DNA of 64,000 nt, from positions 1 through 64,000 of the forward strand of contig JAKSNY010000004.1 of NCBI GenBank assembly GCA_024399495.1. Reading direction: 5' to 3'. This stretch comes from Paludibacteraceae bacterium. Its GTDB lineage: Bacteria; Bacteroidota; Bacteroidia; Bacteroidales; Paludibacteraceae. A program made the translations under genes and the position numbers. Below the pieces are notes generated by a model. The model saw nothing but the letters and a program-made list of their open reading frames with translations, was not told where the DNA came from and made no database searches. Below are positions 24,638 through 33,900 of this stretch, piece after piece (position 1 is the stretch's first letter; each line of letters starts with the position of its first letter).

Positions 24638-25462
24638 ATGAAGACAATAAAATTTTTTTCATTAGCACTGGCAGGAGCGTTGCTGGTGCTTAGTGCGTGC
24701 AAAAAAGACAGTGGTAATGAACCAAGTCCAACACCTGGACCAACTCCAACAGATAAAGTTACTGATGCGTGTGGCAACACCTATCCTGTTGTAAAGATAG
24801 GAGAGCAGTATTGGATGGCTGAGAACCTTAGATGTAACAAGTATGCCACAGAGTCTGAGGCATACAATGCCTCCTGGCTTACAAACAATACCATTCCAAC
24901 ATCAGAGAAAAAAGCATACACCCCATACTACACCGATGCATCAGACAAGAGCAAGTGGGATAAAGAGTATGATTATTCTGATAATCTCACTGAAACACAG
25001 GTTAAGAAGTTGGGTTACCTCTACAACTGGGCCGCGGCTGTTGGCGTTGCAGACGGTCAAAAGCAGACAACCGCATTCAGTGGCAATCGTCAGGGTATTT
25101 GCCCCAATGGGTGGCATGTTCCGTCAAGAGCGGAGTGGCAGAAACTTGTGGATTATATAGAAAAGACAGATGGTAAAGGAATAGACACAGCGGGCAAACA
25201 CCTGAAGACAACCTTTGGCTGGTACAGCGGAGATAGTTACTACGAATCAGGATTAGACACGTATGGTTTTGCGGCTCTGCCAGCATGCTACGCAGATGGA
25301 AGTAGTGTGGGCAATGTGGGCGTCCATACCGATTTCTGGACGGCTGCTCCAAATGAGAGCGGTAGCGCTTACGGCAGGAAACTCAGTTACTACGATGGCA
25401 ACTTGTACGAGTACGGCTACTATAAGGACTACGGACGATCTGTGCGTTGTCTAAGGGACTGA
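24638..25462 (+). CDS. FISUMP lipoprotein with hypervariable C-terminus
   Basis: This is a 274-residue lipoprotein close to the gene at 21901: signal peptide with LVLSAC (C21), an EPSPTPGPTP linker and a FISUMP domain with DACGNTYPVVKIG, QYWMAENLRC, GYLYNWAAAVG, GICPNGWHVPSRAEW and SVRCLRD. Between residues 178 and 200 it follows the version seen in the fimbrillin-FISUMP gene (IEKTDGKGIDTAGKHLK) rather than its nearest relative, which suggests recombination between copies. Residues 218-267 are the variable region. It ends in the shared hairpin, heptamer and terminator module. No clear promoter is seen. Confidence 0.85.
   Translation: MKTIKFFSLALAGALLVLSACKKDSGNEPSPTPGPTPTDKVTDACGNTYPVVKIGEQYWMAENLRCNKYATESEAYNASWLTNNTIPTSEKKAYTPYYTDASDKSKWDKEYDYSDNLTETQVKKLGYLYNWAAAVGVADGQKQTTAFSGNRQGICPNGWHVPSRAEWQKLVDYIEKTDGKGIDTAGKHLKTTFGWYSGDSYYESGLDTYGFAALPACYADGSSVGNVGVHTDFWTAAPNESGSAYGRKLSYYDGNLYEYGYYKDYGRSVRCLRD
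25289..25438 (+). repeat. Putative DGR-type variable region, copy 4
   Basis: This is the C-terminal coding stretch of the FISUMP gene before priA. Codons GGC-AAT, GTC-CAT-ACC, GGC, AAA and TAT fall at the variable columns. It is the shortest of the four, lacking three codons in the middle. Confidence 0.62.
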
Positions 25463-25463
25463 T

Positions 25464-25476
25464 ACTCCTACGGAGT
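25464..25476. promoter_or_regulatory. Post-VR hairpin, copy at gene 4
   Basis: The ACTCC-TAC-GGAGT hairpin follows the stop codon, identical to copies at 13865 and 22742. Confidence 0.5.
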
Positions 25477-25513
25477 TATGTGTGATGTATAATGTATGAT
25501 GTATGATGTATGA

Positions 25514-25555
25514 GGGTCAAGGAAGCATAACCGCTCCTTTGACCCTTTTGCTTTG
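25514..25555 (+). terminator. Terminator after the fourth FISUMP gene
   Basis: GGGTCAAGGA pairs with TCCTTTGACCC (one bulge) and is followed by TTTTGCTTTG. It matches the terminators of the two preceding FISUMP genes in place and stem sequence. Confidence 0.65.
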
Positions 25556-25643
25556 TTATAAAATCTTTGAAAAGATGTGAATTGTTTTTTTATAGCAAAA
25601 TTATAGTTACATTTGTAGGCACATCTATGATTACCCAATAAGT

Positions 25644-27830
25644 ATGTTTGCAGATATAATATTACCACTTGCCGTGCCTACGTGTTATACGTATAGCGTG
25701 CCAGATGCGATGATTCACACTATAAAGGTGGGAATGCTTGTCAATGTGCCATTGGGTAAGTCAAGGCATTACAATGGTATTGTGCTGAAAATTCATTCTG
25801 AATGCAAGGTTGGCATAAACTACAAGCCAATAGAGAAGATGGTTCTACCGCAACCTATTCTTACAGAGAATCAGATTCATCTGTGGCAGTGGATTGCAGA
25901 ATATTATATGTGCAAACTTGGTGATGTGCTAAAGGCTGCAATACCCACTGCTCTGTATAATGCAGAATACAAACCGCAGAGTGAGGCTTGGCTGAGACTT
26001 GCTACAGATGAGTGGAGCAAACTATTTGGCAATAGAAAACCTACAGATAAGCAAAAAACGCTGCTTGACAGACTGTCAGAGTCAAATATCTCTATGGCTG
26101 AGGCTCAAAGCCTTGTTAGCGTGGCTGTGATAAGCGGTTTGATAAAGAAAGGTGCGGTGGAACGGTATTATGTGGACAAAAGTAGGTTTTCATACTCGGC
26201 TCCGCTGACAGAACTTCATAAACTCTCTGATGCACAGCAGATTGCATATAATTCTGTGTCAAGTTTTTTTGCTAAAGACCATAAGCCTGTGCTATTACAT
26301 GGCATAACTTCAAGTGGCAAGACTGAAATTTATGTCAAACTAATAGACAATGTGGTTAAAAATGGCGGTCAGGTGCTGTATCTTGTGCCCGAAATTGCCC
26401 TTACAACACAACTTACAGAGCGTCTGCGGGCTTTCTTTGGTGATAAAATGCTTGTATATCATTCAAAACTGAATGAGCAGGAGCGTGCGGAGGTGTATAA
26501 GGATATTCTTGATGGCTCCAAATACTCTATAGTGTTAGGTGTAAGGTCTGCCGTTTTTCTTCCGTTTAAGAATCTGAAATTGGTTGTTGTAGATGAGCAA
26601 CACGATGCCAGCTATAAACAGCAGGAGCCTGCTCCACGCTATAATGCTGTAAATTGTGCCATTATGTTGGCATCTATGTATAAGGCAAACACCCTGTTAG
26701 GCTCTGCAACCCCAAGCATAGAGGGGTATTATAATGCGGTATCGGGTAAATGGCATTTAGTGGAACTTAATAAGAGATTCAAGGATATAGAGCCACCTGA
26801 GACTATTGTGGTGGATATGAGGGCGGAGCGTAGTAAACGTAAGGTTACTTCTATGTTCTCTTGGATTTTAAGAGATAAAATAATTGAAGCGGTTAGTGCA
26901 GGGGAGCAGGTGATTCTTTTCCACAATAGGCGTGGATACTCATCGCAGGTGCATTGTGAGGCGTGCGGTTGGGTTCCTATGTGTGATTCATGCTCTGTAA
27001 GCATGACATATCATAAAGGTTCAAACTCTCTTGAATGTCATTATTGTGGCAAGCGTTTGCCTATGCCACAGAAATGCCCTGTTTGTGGAGGTGAAATTTC
27101 CGCTTACGGCTATGGGACGGAGCAGGTAGAGTCTGTAATTCATGATTTTTTACCCGATGCACGTGTGTTGCGTCTTGACCTTGACACCACAAAAGGCAAG
27201 AATTCCTATAAAAACATTCTTGAAAAGTTTGCACGTCATGAGGCAGATATTCTTTTAGGAACACAAATGGTTTCTAAAGGGCTTGATTTTGAGGGAGTTT
27301 CACTTGTTGGTATAATAAACGCCGATACTCTTTTGGATTACCCTGATTTCCGTTCCACAGAATTTAGTTATCAGACACTGCTACAGGTATCGGGGCGTTC
27401 AGGCAGGGCTCATAAAAGGGGAGAGGTTGTGTTTCAGTCTTCTCATGTTGAGTATCCTATTGTTGGTCAGATAATTACAAGTGATTATAAGGGATTTTAT
27501 AAAGAACAGATAGAGGTCAGGCGATTGTTCTCATATCCTCCGTTCAGCAGAGTTATTTTTATAAGCCTCAAAAGCAGGAATATCAATGCAGTACAGGGTG
27601 CTTCCAAATTATTGGTATCTTATTTGTCAGAGCAGTTGAAAGGTATGGTTTTAGGACCTGAGATTCCGCCTATATCCAAGATTAGAGAATACAATATACG
27701 CCGCATTATGGTTAAGATTCCTGTAGCAAATTCTGTTTCAGCGGCTAAAATAGCGGTAATACAAGCCATAGAGCGTATGAACAGGAAATATTCCATGGTT
27801 TCCACAATAATAGATGTGGACCCAATATAG
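25644..27830 (+). CDS. priA: Primosomal helicase PriA
   Basis: This is a 728-residue replication-restart helicase. The N-terminal DNA-binding region (1-200) begins FADIILPLAVP. Walker A GITSSGKTEIY is near residue 225, the DExH box VVVDEQHDAS near 312, and a zinc-binding module with eight cysteines (CEACGW, CDSC, CHYCG, CPVCGG) lies around 430-490. Motifs LLGTQMVSKGLDF and QVSGRSGR complete the helicase. Slightly shorter than proteobacterial PriA. It stands alone after the FISUMP cassette. Confidence 0.95.
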   Translation: MFADIILPLAVPTCYTYSVPDAMIHTIKVGMLVNVPLGKSRHYNGIVLKIHSECKVGINYKPIEKMVLPQPILTENQIHLWQWIAEYYMCKLGDVLKAAIPTALYNAEYKPQSEAWLRLATDEWSKLFGNRKPTDKQKTLLDRLSESNISMAEAQSLVSVAVISGLIKKGAVERYYVDKSRFSYSAPLTELHKLSDAQQIAYNSVSSFFAKDHKPVLLHGITSSGKTEIYVKLIDNVVKNGGQVLYLVPEIALTTQLTERLRAFFGDKMLVYHSKLNEQERAEVYKDILDGSKYSIVLGVRSAVFLPFKNLKLVVVDEQHDASYKQQEPAPRYNAVNCAIMLASMYKANTLLGSATPSIEGYYNAVSGKWHLVELNKRFKDIEPPETIVVDMRAERSKRKVTSMFSWILRDKIIEAVSAGEQVILFHNRRGYSSQVHCEACGWVPMCDSCSVSMTYHKGSNSLECHYCGKRLPMPQKCPVCGGEISAYGYGTEQVESVIHDFLPDARVLRLDLDTTKGKNSYKNILEKFARHEADILLGTQMVSKGLDFEGVSLVGIINADTLLDYPDFRSTEFSYQTLLQVSGRSGRAHKRGEVVFQSSHVEYPIVGQIITSDYKGFYKEQIEVRRLFSYPPFSRVIFISLKSRNINAVQGASKLLVSYLSEQLKGMVLGPEIPPISKIREYNIRRIMVKIPVANSVSAAKIAVIQAIERMNRKYSMVSTIIDVDPI

Positions 27831-27927
27831 TTAAAAGTTAAAAATTAAAAGTTAAAAGTAAATTTCAACTTTCAACTTTCAACTTTCAACTTTCAACTTT
27901 CAATTTTCAACTTTCAATTAAAAATTG

Positions 27928-27935
27928 TATCTTTG
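27928..27935 (+). promoter_or_regulatory. -7 box before the PrsW-like gene
   Basis: TATCTTTG lies 10 bases before the ATG at 27945, preceded by a long CTTTCAA tract (27866-27918). The transcript would be almost leaderless. Confidence 0.5.
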
Positions 27936-27944
27936 CGGAATATA

Positions 27945-28655
27945 ATGTCCACTCTTGAGTACATATTGCTATTGGCGTTTATCCCTGTTTTTATAGTGGC
28001 TCTGTATGTGTATAAACGTGATGTTTATAAAAAAGAGCCTATATGGGAATTGCTAAAGGCTTTTGGTGCAGGTATGTTATCTGCTGCAACTGTACTTATT
28101 ATAAATGCCTTGCTTCATTTATCGGGTGTAAATTTAGAGAGCGTTGTATTTATAAAAGCGTATGTTGGTGCAGGGTTTATAGAGGAGTGCACTAAATTCG
28201 CTTTCCTATATTGGCTTTTTTGGCGTAATTCTAATTTTGATGAGCGTTTTGACGGTATAGTGTATGCTGTGTTTGTATCTATGGGTTTTGCATTTGTGGA
28301 GAATGTACTCTATATTTATGACGGAATGGAGAATGTGCGTGAGGTTGCACATGCCAGAGCCATTTTTGCAGTGCCTGCACATGCCCTGTTTGCCATAGCG
28401 ATGGGTTATGGTATGGGTTTGGCTAGATTCTCTAATCGTGCGTCAGGTTGGTTGCTTGCAGGCGGGCTATTCTCTGCAATAATAATACACGGAACATACG
28501 ATTTTCTGCTTATGTACGCAGACTTATTGGCTGATGTTAATGAGAGCTTCAGTGCTTTTATAATGTTGTTGTTTTATGTTTTTGTGATTTTAATGTGGAT
28601 TGCCGGATTTAAGCGTATGAGAAGTTTGAACGAGGAAGATAAATGGAGACTATAA
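27945..28655 (+). CDS. PrsW-family intramembrane metalloprotease
   Basis: This is a 236-residue membrane protein with about seven helices. Family motifs are present: EECTK (EExxK), GFAFVEN (FxxxEN), a helix with HARAIFAVPAHALFA, and HGTYDF near the C-terminus, giving the E and H metal ligands. Bacillus PrsW cleaves the anti-sigma factor RsiW; the substrate here is unknown. ATG 27945 is preferred over 27933 because the -7 box would otherwise overlap the start region. It overlaps the next gene by 13 bases. Confidence 0.88.
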   Translation: MSTLEYILLLAFIPVFIVALYVYKRDVYKKEPIWELLKAFGAGMLSAATVLIINALLHLSGVNLESVVFIKAYVGAGFIEECTKFAFLYWLFWRNSNFDERFDGIVYAVFVSMGFAFVENVLYIYDGMENVREVAHARAIFAVPAHALFAIAMGYGMGLARFSNRASGWLLAGGLFSAIIIHGTYDFLLMYADLLADVNESFSAFIMLLFYVFVILMWIAGFKRMRSLNEEDKWRL

Positions 28656-29461
28656 AAAAATCTGTTCTTATATTGATTGGCATATTTGCTGTGGCAATAA
28701 TTGTTTCAGCGGAATCGGGTTTTGGTGATTTGAAAAGCAAAATCTATAAATCATATATGAACAGAGATATGAAGAGTTGGAGATATATTATTGATGATTT
28801 TCATAAAAAGGGAATGTCGGGTATAGACAGTTTGGATTTTATATTATGTGTGGAATACGGCTATTTGGCGTGGACATTGTCAGAAGATAAGACATCAGAA
28901 TGTGAAAAATATTTAGATAAGGCGTTTTCTGATTTGGACAATTTTGAGAAGAATTTAGAGTCTGTGCCAAAAAAGACACATTTAAGAAAGACTTTGGAGG
29001 CTAAATATAAATCGTATAACTCTGCCTTTCTGGCATATCAAATAAAATTATCGCCTGTAAGGGTTATAGTTAATGGGTGGAAAAGTGTGAATAATGCAAA
29101 ATCGGCTGTTACAAGTATGCCCGACTGCTGGTTCTCGCAAATAGAGTACGGAAATGTGATGCACTATATGCCTACCGTGTTGGGAGGCTCAAATATAAAT
29201 GCGGTCAAGTCCTATCTTAAGGCTATAAGGTTAATGGAGTCAAATCCCGATATAGAAATTGTTAATAACAATTGGCTATACTTGCATGCTCTTATTTGCC
29301 TGGCTGATGCCTACAAATCAATGGAAGATTACGCAAATGTGCGTAAATGCTACAATAAAATCCTTAAGGTGGAACCAGACTACACTTGGGTTAGAGACTC
29401 ACTTTTGCCGTCACTTGTCAAGTATGAGCAAAAAGCAAAATCAAAATCAAAGGATAAATAG
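28643..29461 (+). CDS. Exported helical-repeat (TPR-like) protein
   Basis: This is a 272-residue protein with an N-terminal hydrophobic segment (residues 6-22, probable signal peptide) and an alpha-helical body. The last part (about 205-260) contains a TPR-like pair ending YNKILKVEPDY. The C-terminus is lysine/serine-rich. It overlaps the PrsW-like gene by 13 bases, so the two are translationally coupled and may act together. No specific function can be assigned. Confidence 0.75.
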   Translation: METIKKSVLILIGIFAVAIIVSAESGFGDLKSKIYKSYMNRDMKSWRYIIDDFHKKGMSGIDSLDFILCVEYGYLAWTLSEDKTSECEKYLDKAFSDLDNFEKNLESVPKKTHLRKTLEAKYKSYNSAFLAYQIKLSPVRVIVNGWKSVNNAKSAVTSMPDCWFSQIEYGNVMHYMPTVLGGSNINAVKSYLKAIRLMESNPDIEIVNNNWLYLHALICLADAYKSMEDYANVRKCYNKILKVEPDYTWVRDSLLPSLVKYEQKAKSKSKDK

Positions 29462-29464
29462 ATA

Positions 29465-30109
29465 TTAGAACATATAGGCGAATGTTACTACAAATCCGCT
29501 TAGTTTGGCATCGATATCATTTTTATATTCTTTGGCTACAACATTATATACTCCAAGATTGTAACCAAATGTAAGTCTTGCCCCAGTATATTGGAATCCT
29601 AATCCAAAATGGATATCGCAGTTAAATCTGTCTAATGATTCATCAAATATATTGGAGTATGTGTATTCTTCCTCTTTTATAGTGGTTACAGTTGTACGTC
29701 CTGCCAATCCTGCATAAAACTGCGGTCCTGCTTCAAGGTTTATAGAAAAATCTCCTATAGGAATTTTCCCGATTACATATAATGGAAACATAAGGTTGAA
29801 TAATCTTGTCTTCTCTTTTGCAAGAGTATATGCTGTTTGCTTGTATACAACCCCATTATTGGCTTCGTACCCAGTCATAGCAAACAATATACCCGATTGA
29901 AGTCCAATGTAGTCTATGAAATCATATCCTGCAAAACCGCCGATTTGAAAACCGCTTACACCACGCCATTCTGTTTTTTCTGAGTCTGACTTTACCTTTA
30001 TATTTGTGTTTACATAACTTGCCGCTGGACCAAAGTGCCACTCTTGAGAGAACGCCGTTTGAAATGTTAATGCTGATAGCAAAAAGGTGATTGGTAATAA
30101 ATGTTTCAT
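29465..30109 (-). CDS. Outer-membrane beta-barrel protein, porin family
   Basis: This is a 214-residue protein with signal peptide (MKHLLPITFLLSALTFQTAFS) and alternating amphipathic strands, ending FVVTFAYMF with a terminal phenylalanine as in outer-membrane barrels. It matches the OMP_b-brl_2 type common in Bacteroidetes. It is convergent with the TPR-like gene, with a three-base gap. Confidence 0.8.
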   Translation of the reverse strand: MKHLLPITFLLSALTFQTAFSQEWHFGPAASYVNTNIKVKSDSEKTEWRGVSGFQIGGFAGYDFIDYIGLQSGILFAMTGYEANNGVVYKQTAYTLAKEKTRLFNLMFPLYVIGKIPIGDFSINLEAGPQFYAGLAGRTTVTTIKEEEYTYSNIFDESLDRFNCDIHFGLGFQYTGARLTFGYNLGVYNVVAKEYKNDIDAKLSGFVVTFAYMF

Positions 30110-30190
30110 AATTGAAATTTTTTTTTACAAAGATAATGTTTTTTATCTAAAAAATGCTTATTTTTGCATTTACATTTTATAAAATTAGTT

Positions 30191-30976
30191 ATGAAAAAAT
30201 TTATTTACTTGTCAGTTGTTTTAGCCACTATTGTCTTGGCTGGCTGTACATCTAAGAATCAAGAGAAAATTGTTAAGGATATTGATGGCAATCAATATAC
30301 TGTAGTAAGAATCGGGTATCAGGAGTGGATGGTTGAAAACCTAAAGGTAACCCACTACAATGATGGAACACCTATTACTTACGCTCCGTCAAACGAGGAT
30401 TGGATAAATGTCGCAAGTTCAAAAAAAGGTGCTTGGTGCGTATATGATTTTTATGGAACTTCAGATGATGCCATTACTGCAAACTCGTATGTGACATACG
30501 GTGCGTTATATAATTGGCATGCGGTAGAGACAGGTAAACTGGCACCAAAAGGTTGGCGTGTGGCTACAGAAGAGGATTGGCAACTTTTAGAGTTGTGGCT
30601 GAATTATGATAAGTGTAATTACGATGATTCCCATAACGGCAATAAGGTAGCCAAGGCTATGGCGGATAATGCATTATGGCTTCCTAACGAGGATGAGGGA
30701 CCTGGAGATGTAGGAAACAAAAACACTTTTGTAAATAAAAACAATATTTCTGGTTTTACCGCACTTCCGGCAGGTGACAGACGTTCTACAGGTGAGTATG
30801 TTTTTCAAGGGGAACAGACTTACTGGTGGTCATCAACTCCATTGGATGGTGTTTCAGAATATGTATATGCAAGAGGTTTGAGTAATACAGAACCAAATCT
30901 TATGTCATTGTCAGGAAACAAGAATTTTGGTTTTACAGTTCGTTGTGTAAGAGACTTGGATGAGTCTGAATACTAA
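30191..30976 (+). CDS. FISUMP lipoprotein, invariant type
   Basis: This is a 261-residue lipoprotein with lipobox LAGC (C19). The FISUMP domain has DIDGNQYTVVRIG, QEWMVENLKVT, YGALYNWHAV, APKGWRVATEEDW, GFTALPAG and TVRCVRD. Unlike the other four copies its C-terminus shows no NNC/NNT pattern, and neither the post-stop hairpin nor the heptamer/terminator module follows. It looks like a conventional family member. Its stop codon is only a few bases before the probable metH translation start, in the same frame. Confidence 0.85.
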   Translation: MKKFIYLSVVLATIVLAGCTSKNQEKIVKDIDGNQYTVVRIGYQEWMVENLKVTHYNDGTPITYAPSNEDWINVASSKKGAWCVYDFYGTSDDAITANSYVTYGALYNWHAVETGKLAPKGWRVATEEDWQLLELWLNYDKCNYDDSHNGNKVAKAMADNALWLPNEDEGPGDVGNKNTFVNKNNISGFTALPAGDRRSTGEYVFQGEQTYWWSSTPLDGVSEYVYARGLSNTEPNLMSLSGNKNFGFTVRCVRDLDESEY

Positions 30977-30979
30977 TAT

Positions 30980-33900
30980 ATTATAGAAACTAATATTAGG
31001 AATAGAATATTGGTGCTTGACGGGGCTATGGGTACCATGCTCCAGAGGTTGGGTACAGACACCTCCGATATTGAAAAATTATCGGAGGGTGTTTATTTTG
31101 TACATAAGCGGTATATAGATGCAGGTGCCGATATAATTACAACCAATACTTTTACAGCCAATGAGGGTGCTGACATTAGGGAGCGTAACTTGCGTTTTGC
31201 CTCTGTTGCAAGGCGTGCCGCAGATGAGTGTAAAGAGCGTAAAATCTATGTGGCAGGTGATGTAGGACCAACGTCCAAGACATTGACAATGGATTCCGAT
31301 GCCTCATTTGATGAGTTGCAAAAAAACTATAGGGTGCAGATTAAGGCACTGAAAGACGGTGGTGTTGATTTGCTTCTTTTTGAGACTTTCTTTGATACTC
31401 TAAACCTAAAGGCTGCACTTACAGCCGCTGGCGAGATTGCTCCTGAACTGCCAAAAATGATAAGTGCCACCATAGAGAAGAGTGGCAGAATGCTTACAGG
31501 ACAGACTTTGGATGCGTTTGCCATATCTGTGGCACCATTTAATCCGTTCTCTATAGGTCTTAACTGCTCTTTTGGGGCTAAGGATATGCTTCCGTACATA
31601 AAAAGGTTGTCCGCTATGGCAGGGTGTTATGTATCTGCACACCCTAATGCAGGGCTTCCTGATGAGAACGGACGATATACGGAGACTCCAGAGTCTATGG
31701 CAGAGGCATTGAAGGCTTATTTTGATGAAGGTTTGCTAAATATAGTGGGAGGGTGCTGCGGTACTACACCGGAACATATTAAGATGATTGCGGAGACCGC
31801 TTCAACCTATAAGCCACGAGAAATACCTGTGGTGGAACAAATGACCATGCTTAGCGGTCTTGAACCCCTTGATTTCAGTAATTTTGTATATGTGGGAGAG
31901 CGTACCAATGTGGCTGGTTCTAAAAAGTTTGCAAAACTTATTGCCAGTGGCAATTATGACGAGGCATTGACTGTGGCAAGGCACCAAGTGGAGGGTGGTG
32001 CTCAGGTTATAGATGTTTGTATGGACGACTCTATGCTTGATGCCGTTTCTTCTATGAATACTTTTTTGCAGATGGCAGGGGCTGACCCATATATTGCCAA
32101 AGTGCCTGTTATGATAGACTCCTCATCGTGGGACGTAATTAAGGAAGCCCTTAAACATGTAGGCGGTAAGGCTATTGTAAATTCCATATCACTTAAAGAG
32201 GGAGTTGAAACATTTAAGGAGAGAGCAGAATATATCAAGAGTTTTGGGGCTGCGGTAATAGTAATGGCATTTGATGAACAGGGACAGGCTGTCACTTATA
32301 ACCGTAAGATTGAAATCTGCAAGAGAGCCTACGATATCCTTGTAAAGGAGGTTGGCTTTAACCCATACGATATAGTGTTTGACCCCAATGTATTAACCAT
32401 AGCCACAGGCATTAAAGAGCATAATAACTATGCTGTGGATTTTATACGTACAGTAGAGTATGTTAAGAATAATCTGAAAGGGGCTAAGACAAGTGGAGGT
32501 ATAAGTAATCTCTCTTTTGCATTCAGAGGGAATAATGCGGTAAGGGAGGCAATGCACAGTGTGTTCCTGTATTATGCCGTAAAGGCTGGGCTTGATATGG
32601 CGATAGTGAATCCGCAAATGCTACAGGTTTATGATAATATTGAGCCTCAGTTGCGTAAAATGGTTACAGATGTTATACTAAACCGCTTTGATAATGCTGT
32701 AGATGAACTGCTCTCATACGCAAGCAAACTTGTACCACAAAATGGTACAGGTTTGGCAGATGTAAAACCTGTTAGAGGCGGTAGTGTGGAGGAACGGTTA
32801 AAGAATGCTCTTGTAAGCGGTTCCACTGAGTTTGTGGAGGCTGATGTAAATGAGGCATTGAATAAATATAAACCGCTTGAGATTGTGGAAGGGGTGCTTA
32901 TGGACGGCATTTCAACCGTGGGCAAGATGTTTGGCGAAGGAAAAATGTTTTTACCGCAGGTTGTAAAGAGTGCTTCGGTAATGAAAAAGGCGGTAAGTTA
33001 CATATTGCCACATATTCCGCAAGGGGAATCGTCTGCTATTAATAGAACTGTGGTTATCGCTACCGTTAGTGGCGATGTTCATGATATTGGGAAAAACATA
33101 ATGGGTGTGGTGTTGACCTGTAATGGCTACAATGTAATAGATTTGGGGGTTATGGTGCCAGCCGATACGATAATAGATAGTGCCATAAGTAATAATGCCG
33201 TGGCAATATGTGTAAGCGGTCTTATAACACCATCGTTATCACAGATGATAGATATTGCCAAGGGATTGCAGAACAGGCAATTACAAATTCCGCTTATTGT
33301 TGGAGGCGCCACCACATCAGATGCACATACGGCAATGTATATAGATACTGTTTATGATGGTATAGTGGAACACTCCGCAGATGCAAGCATGAACGTAAGG
33401 ATTGTTAATGACATTGTGCGGAATCCACTCTCTTACAAGCGGACAATTAAGGCAAAATATGCTGATATGCGTTTATCGTTGGTACAGAAAAGCCCTATTG
33501 CCGCCGACAAGTCAGTACGGCTGGATTGGAACGGATATACTCCTGTATCACCGCTGTTTACAGGCATAAAGGTCTTTAATGACTTTACATTGAGCGATAT
33601 TGCTCCGCACATAAATTGGAAGGCGTATGCTGCCGCATGGGAGGTGCCGTTTGACAAGGCTGAACAGTTGATAGAGAATGCAAAAAAAATTCTTGATAAA
33701 GATGGGGCGGATATTACTGTAGGTGCTGAACTTGCAATATACAAGGCTCATACATTGAATGATACTGTAATAGTAAATACTTGTGATTGTGGTTGTTGTG
33801 GAGTAGAACGGTTTGAGTTTGCACGCCATAACGGTGTAAGTCTGAGTGATTTTATATCGCCAGATAAGGATTATATAGGAATGTTTGCCGTTTCTGTAAA

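Noticed and set aside
30191..30976. Fifth FISUMP gene as another variable DGR target
   Set aside because: Its C-terminus does not show the NNC/NNT codon columns, it cannot be aligned codon by codon with the other four, and the post-stop hairpin is absent.
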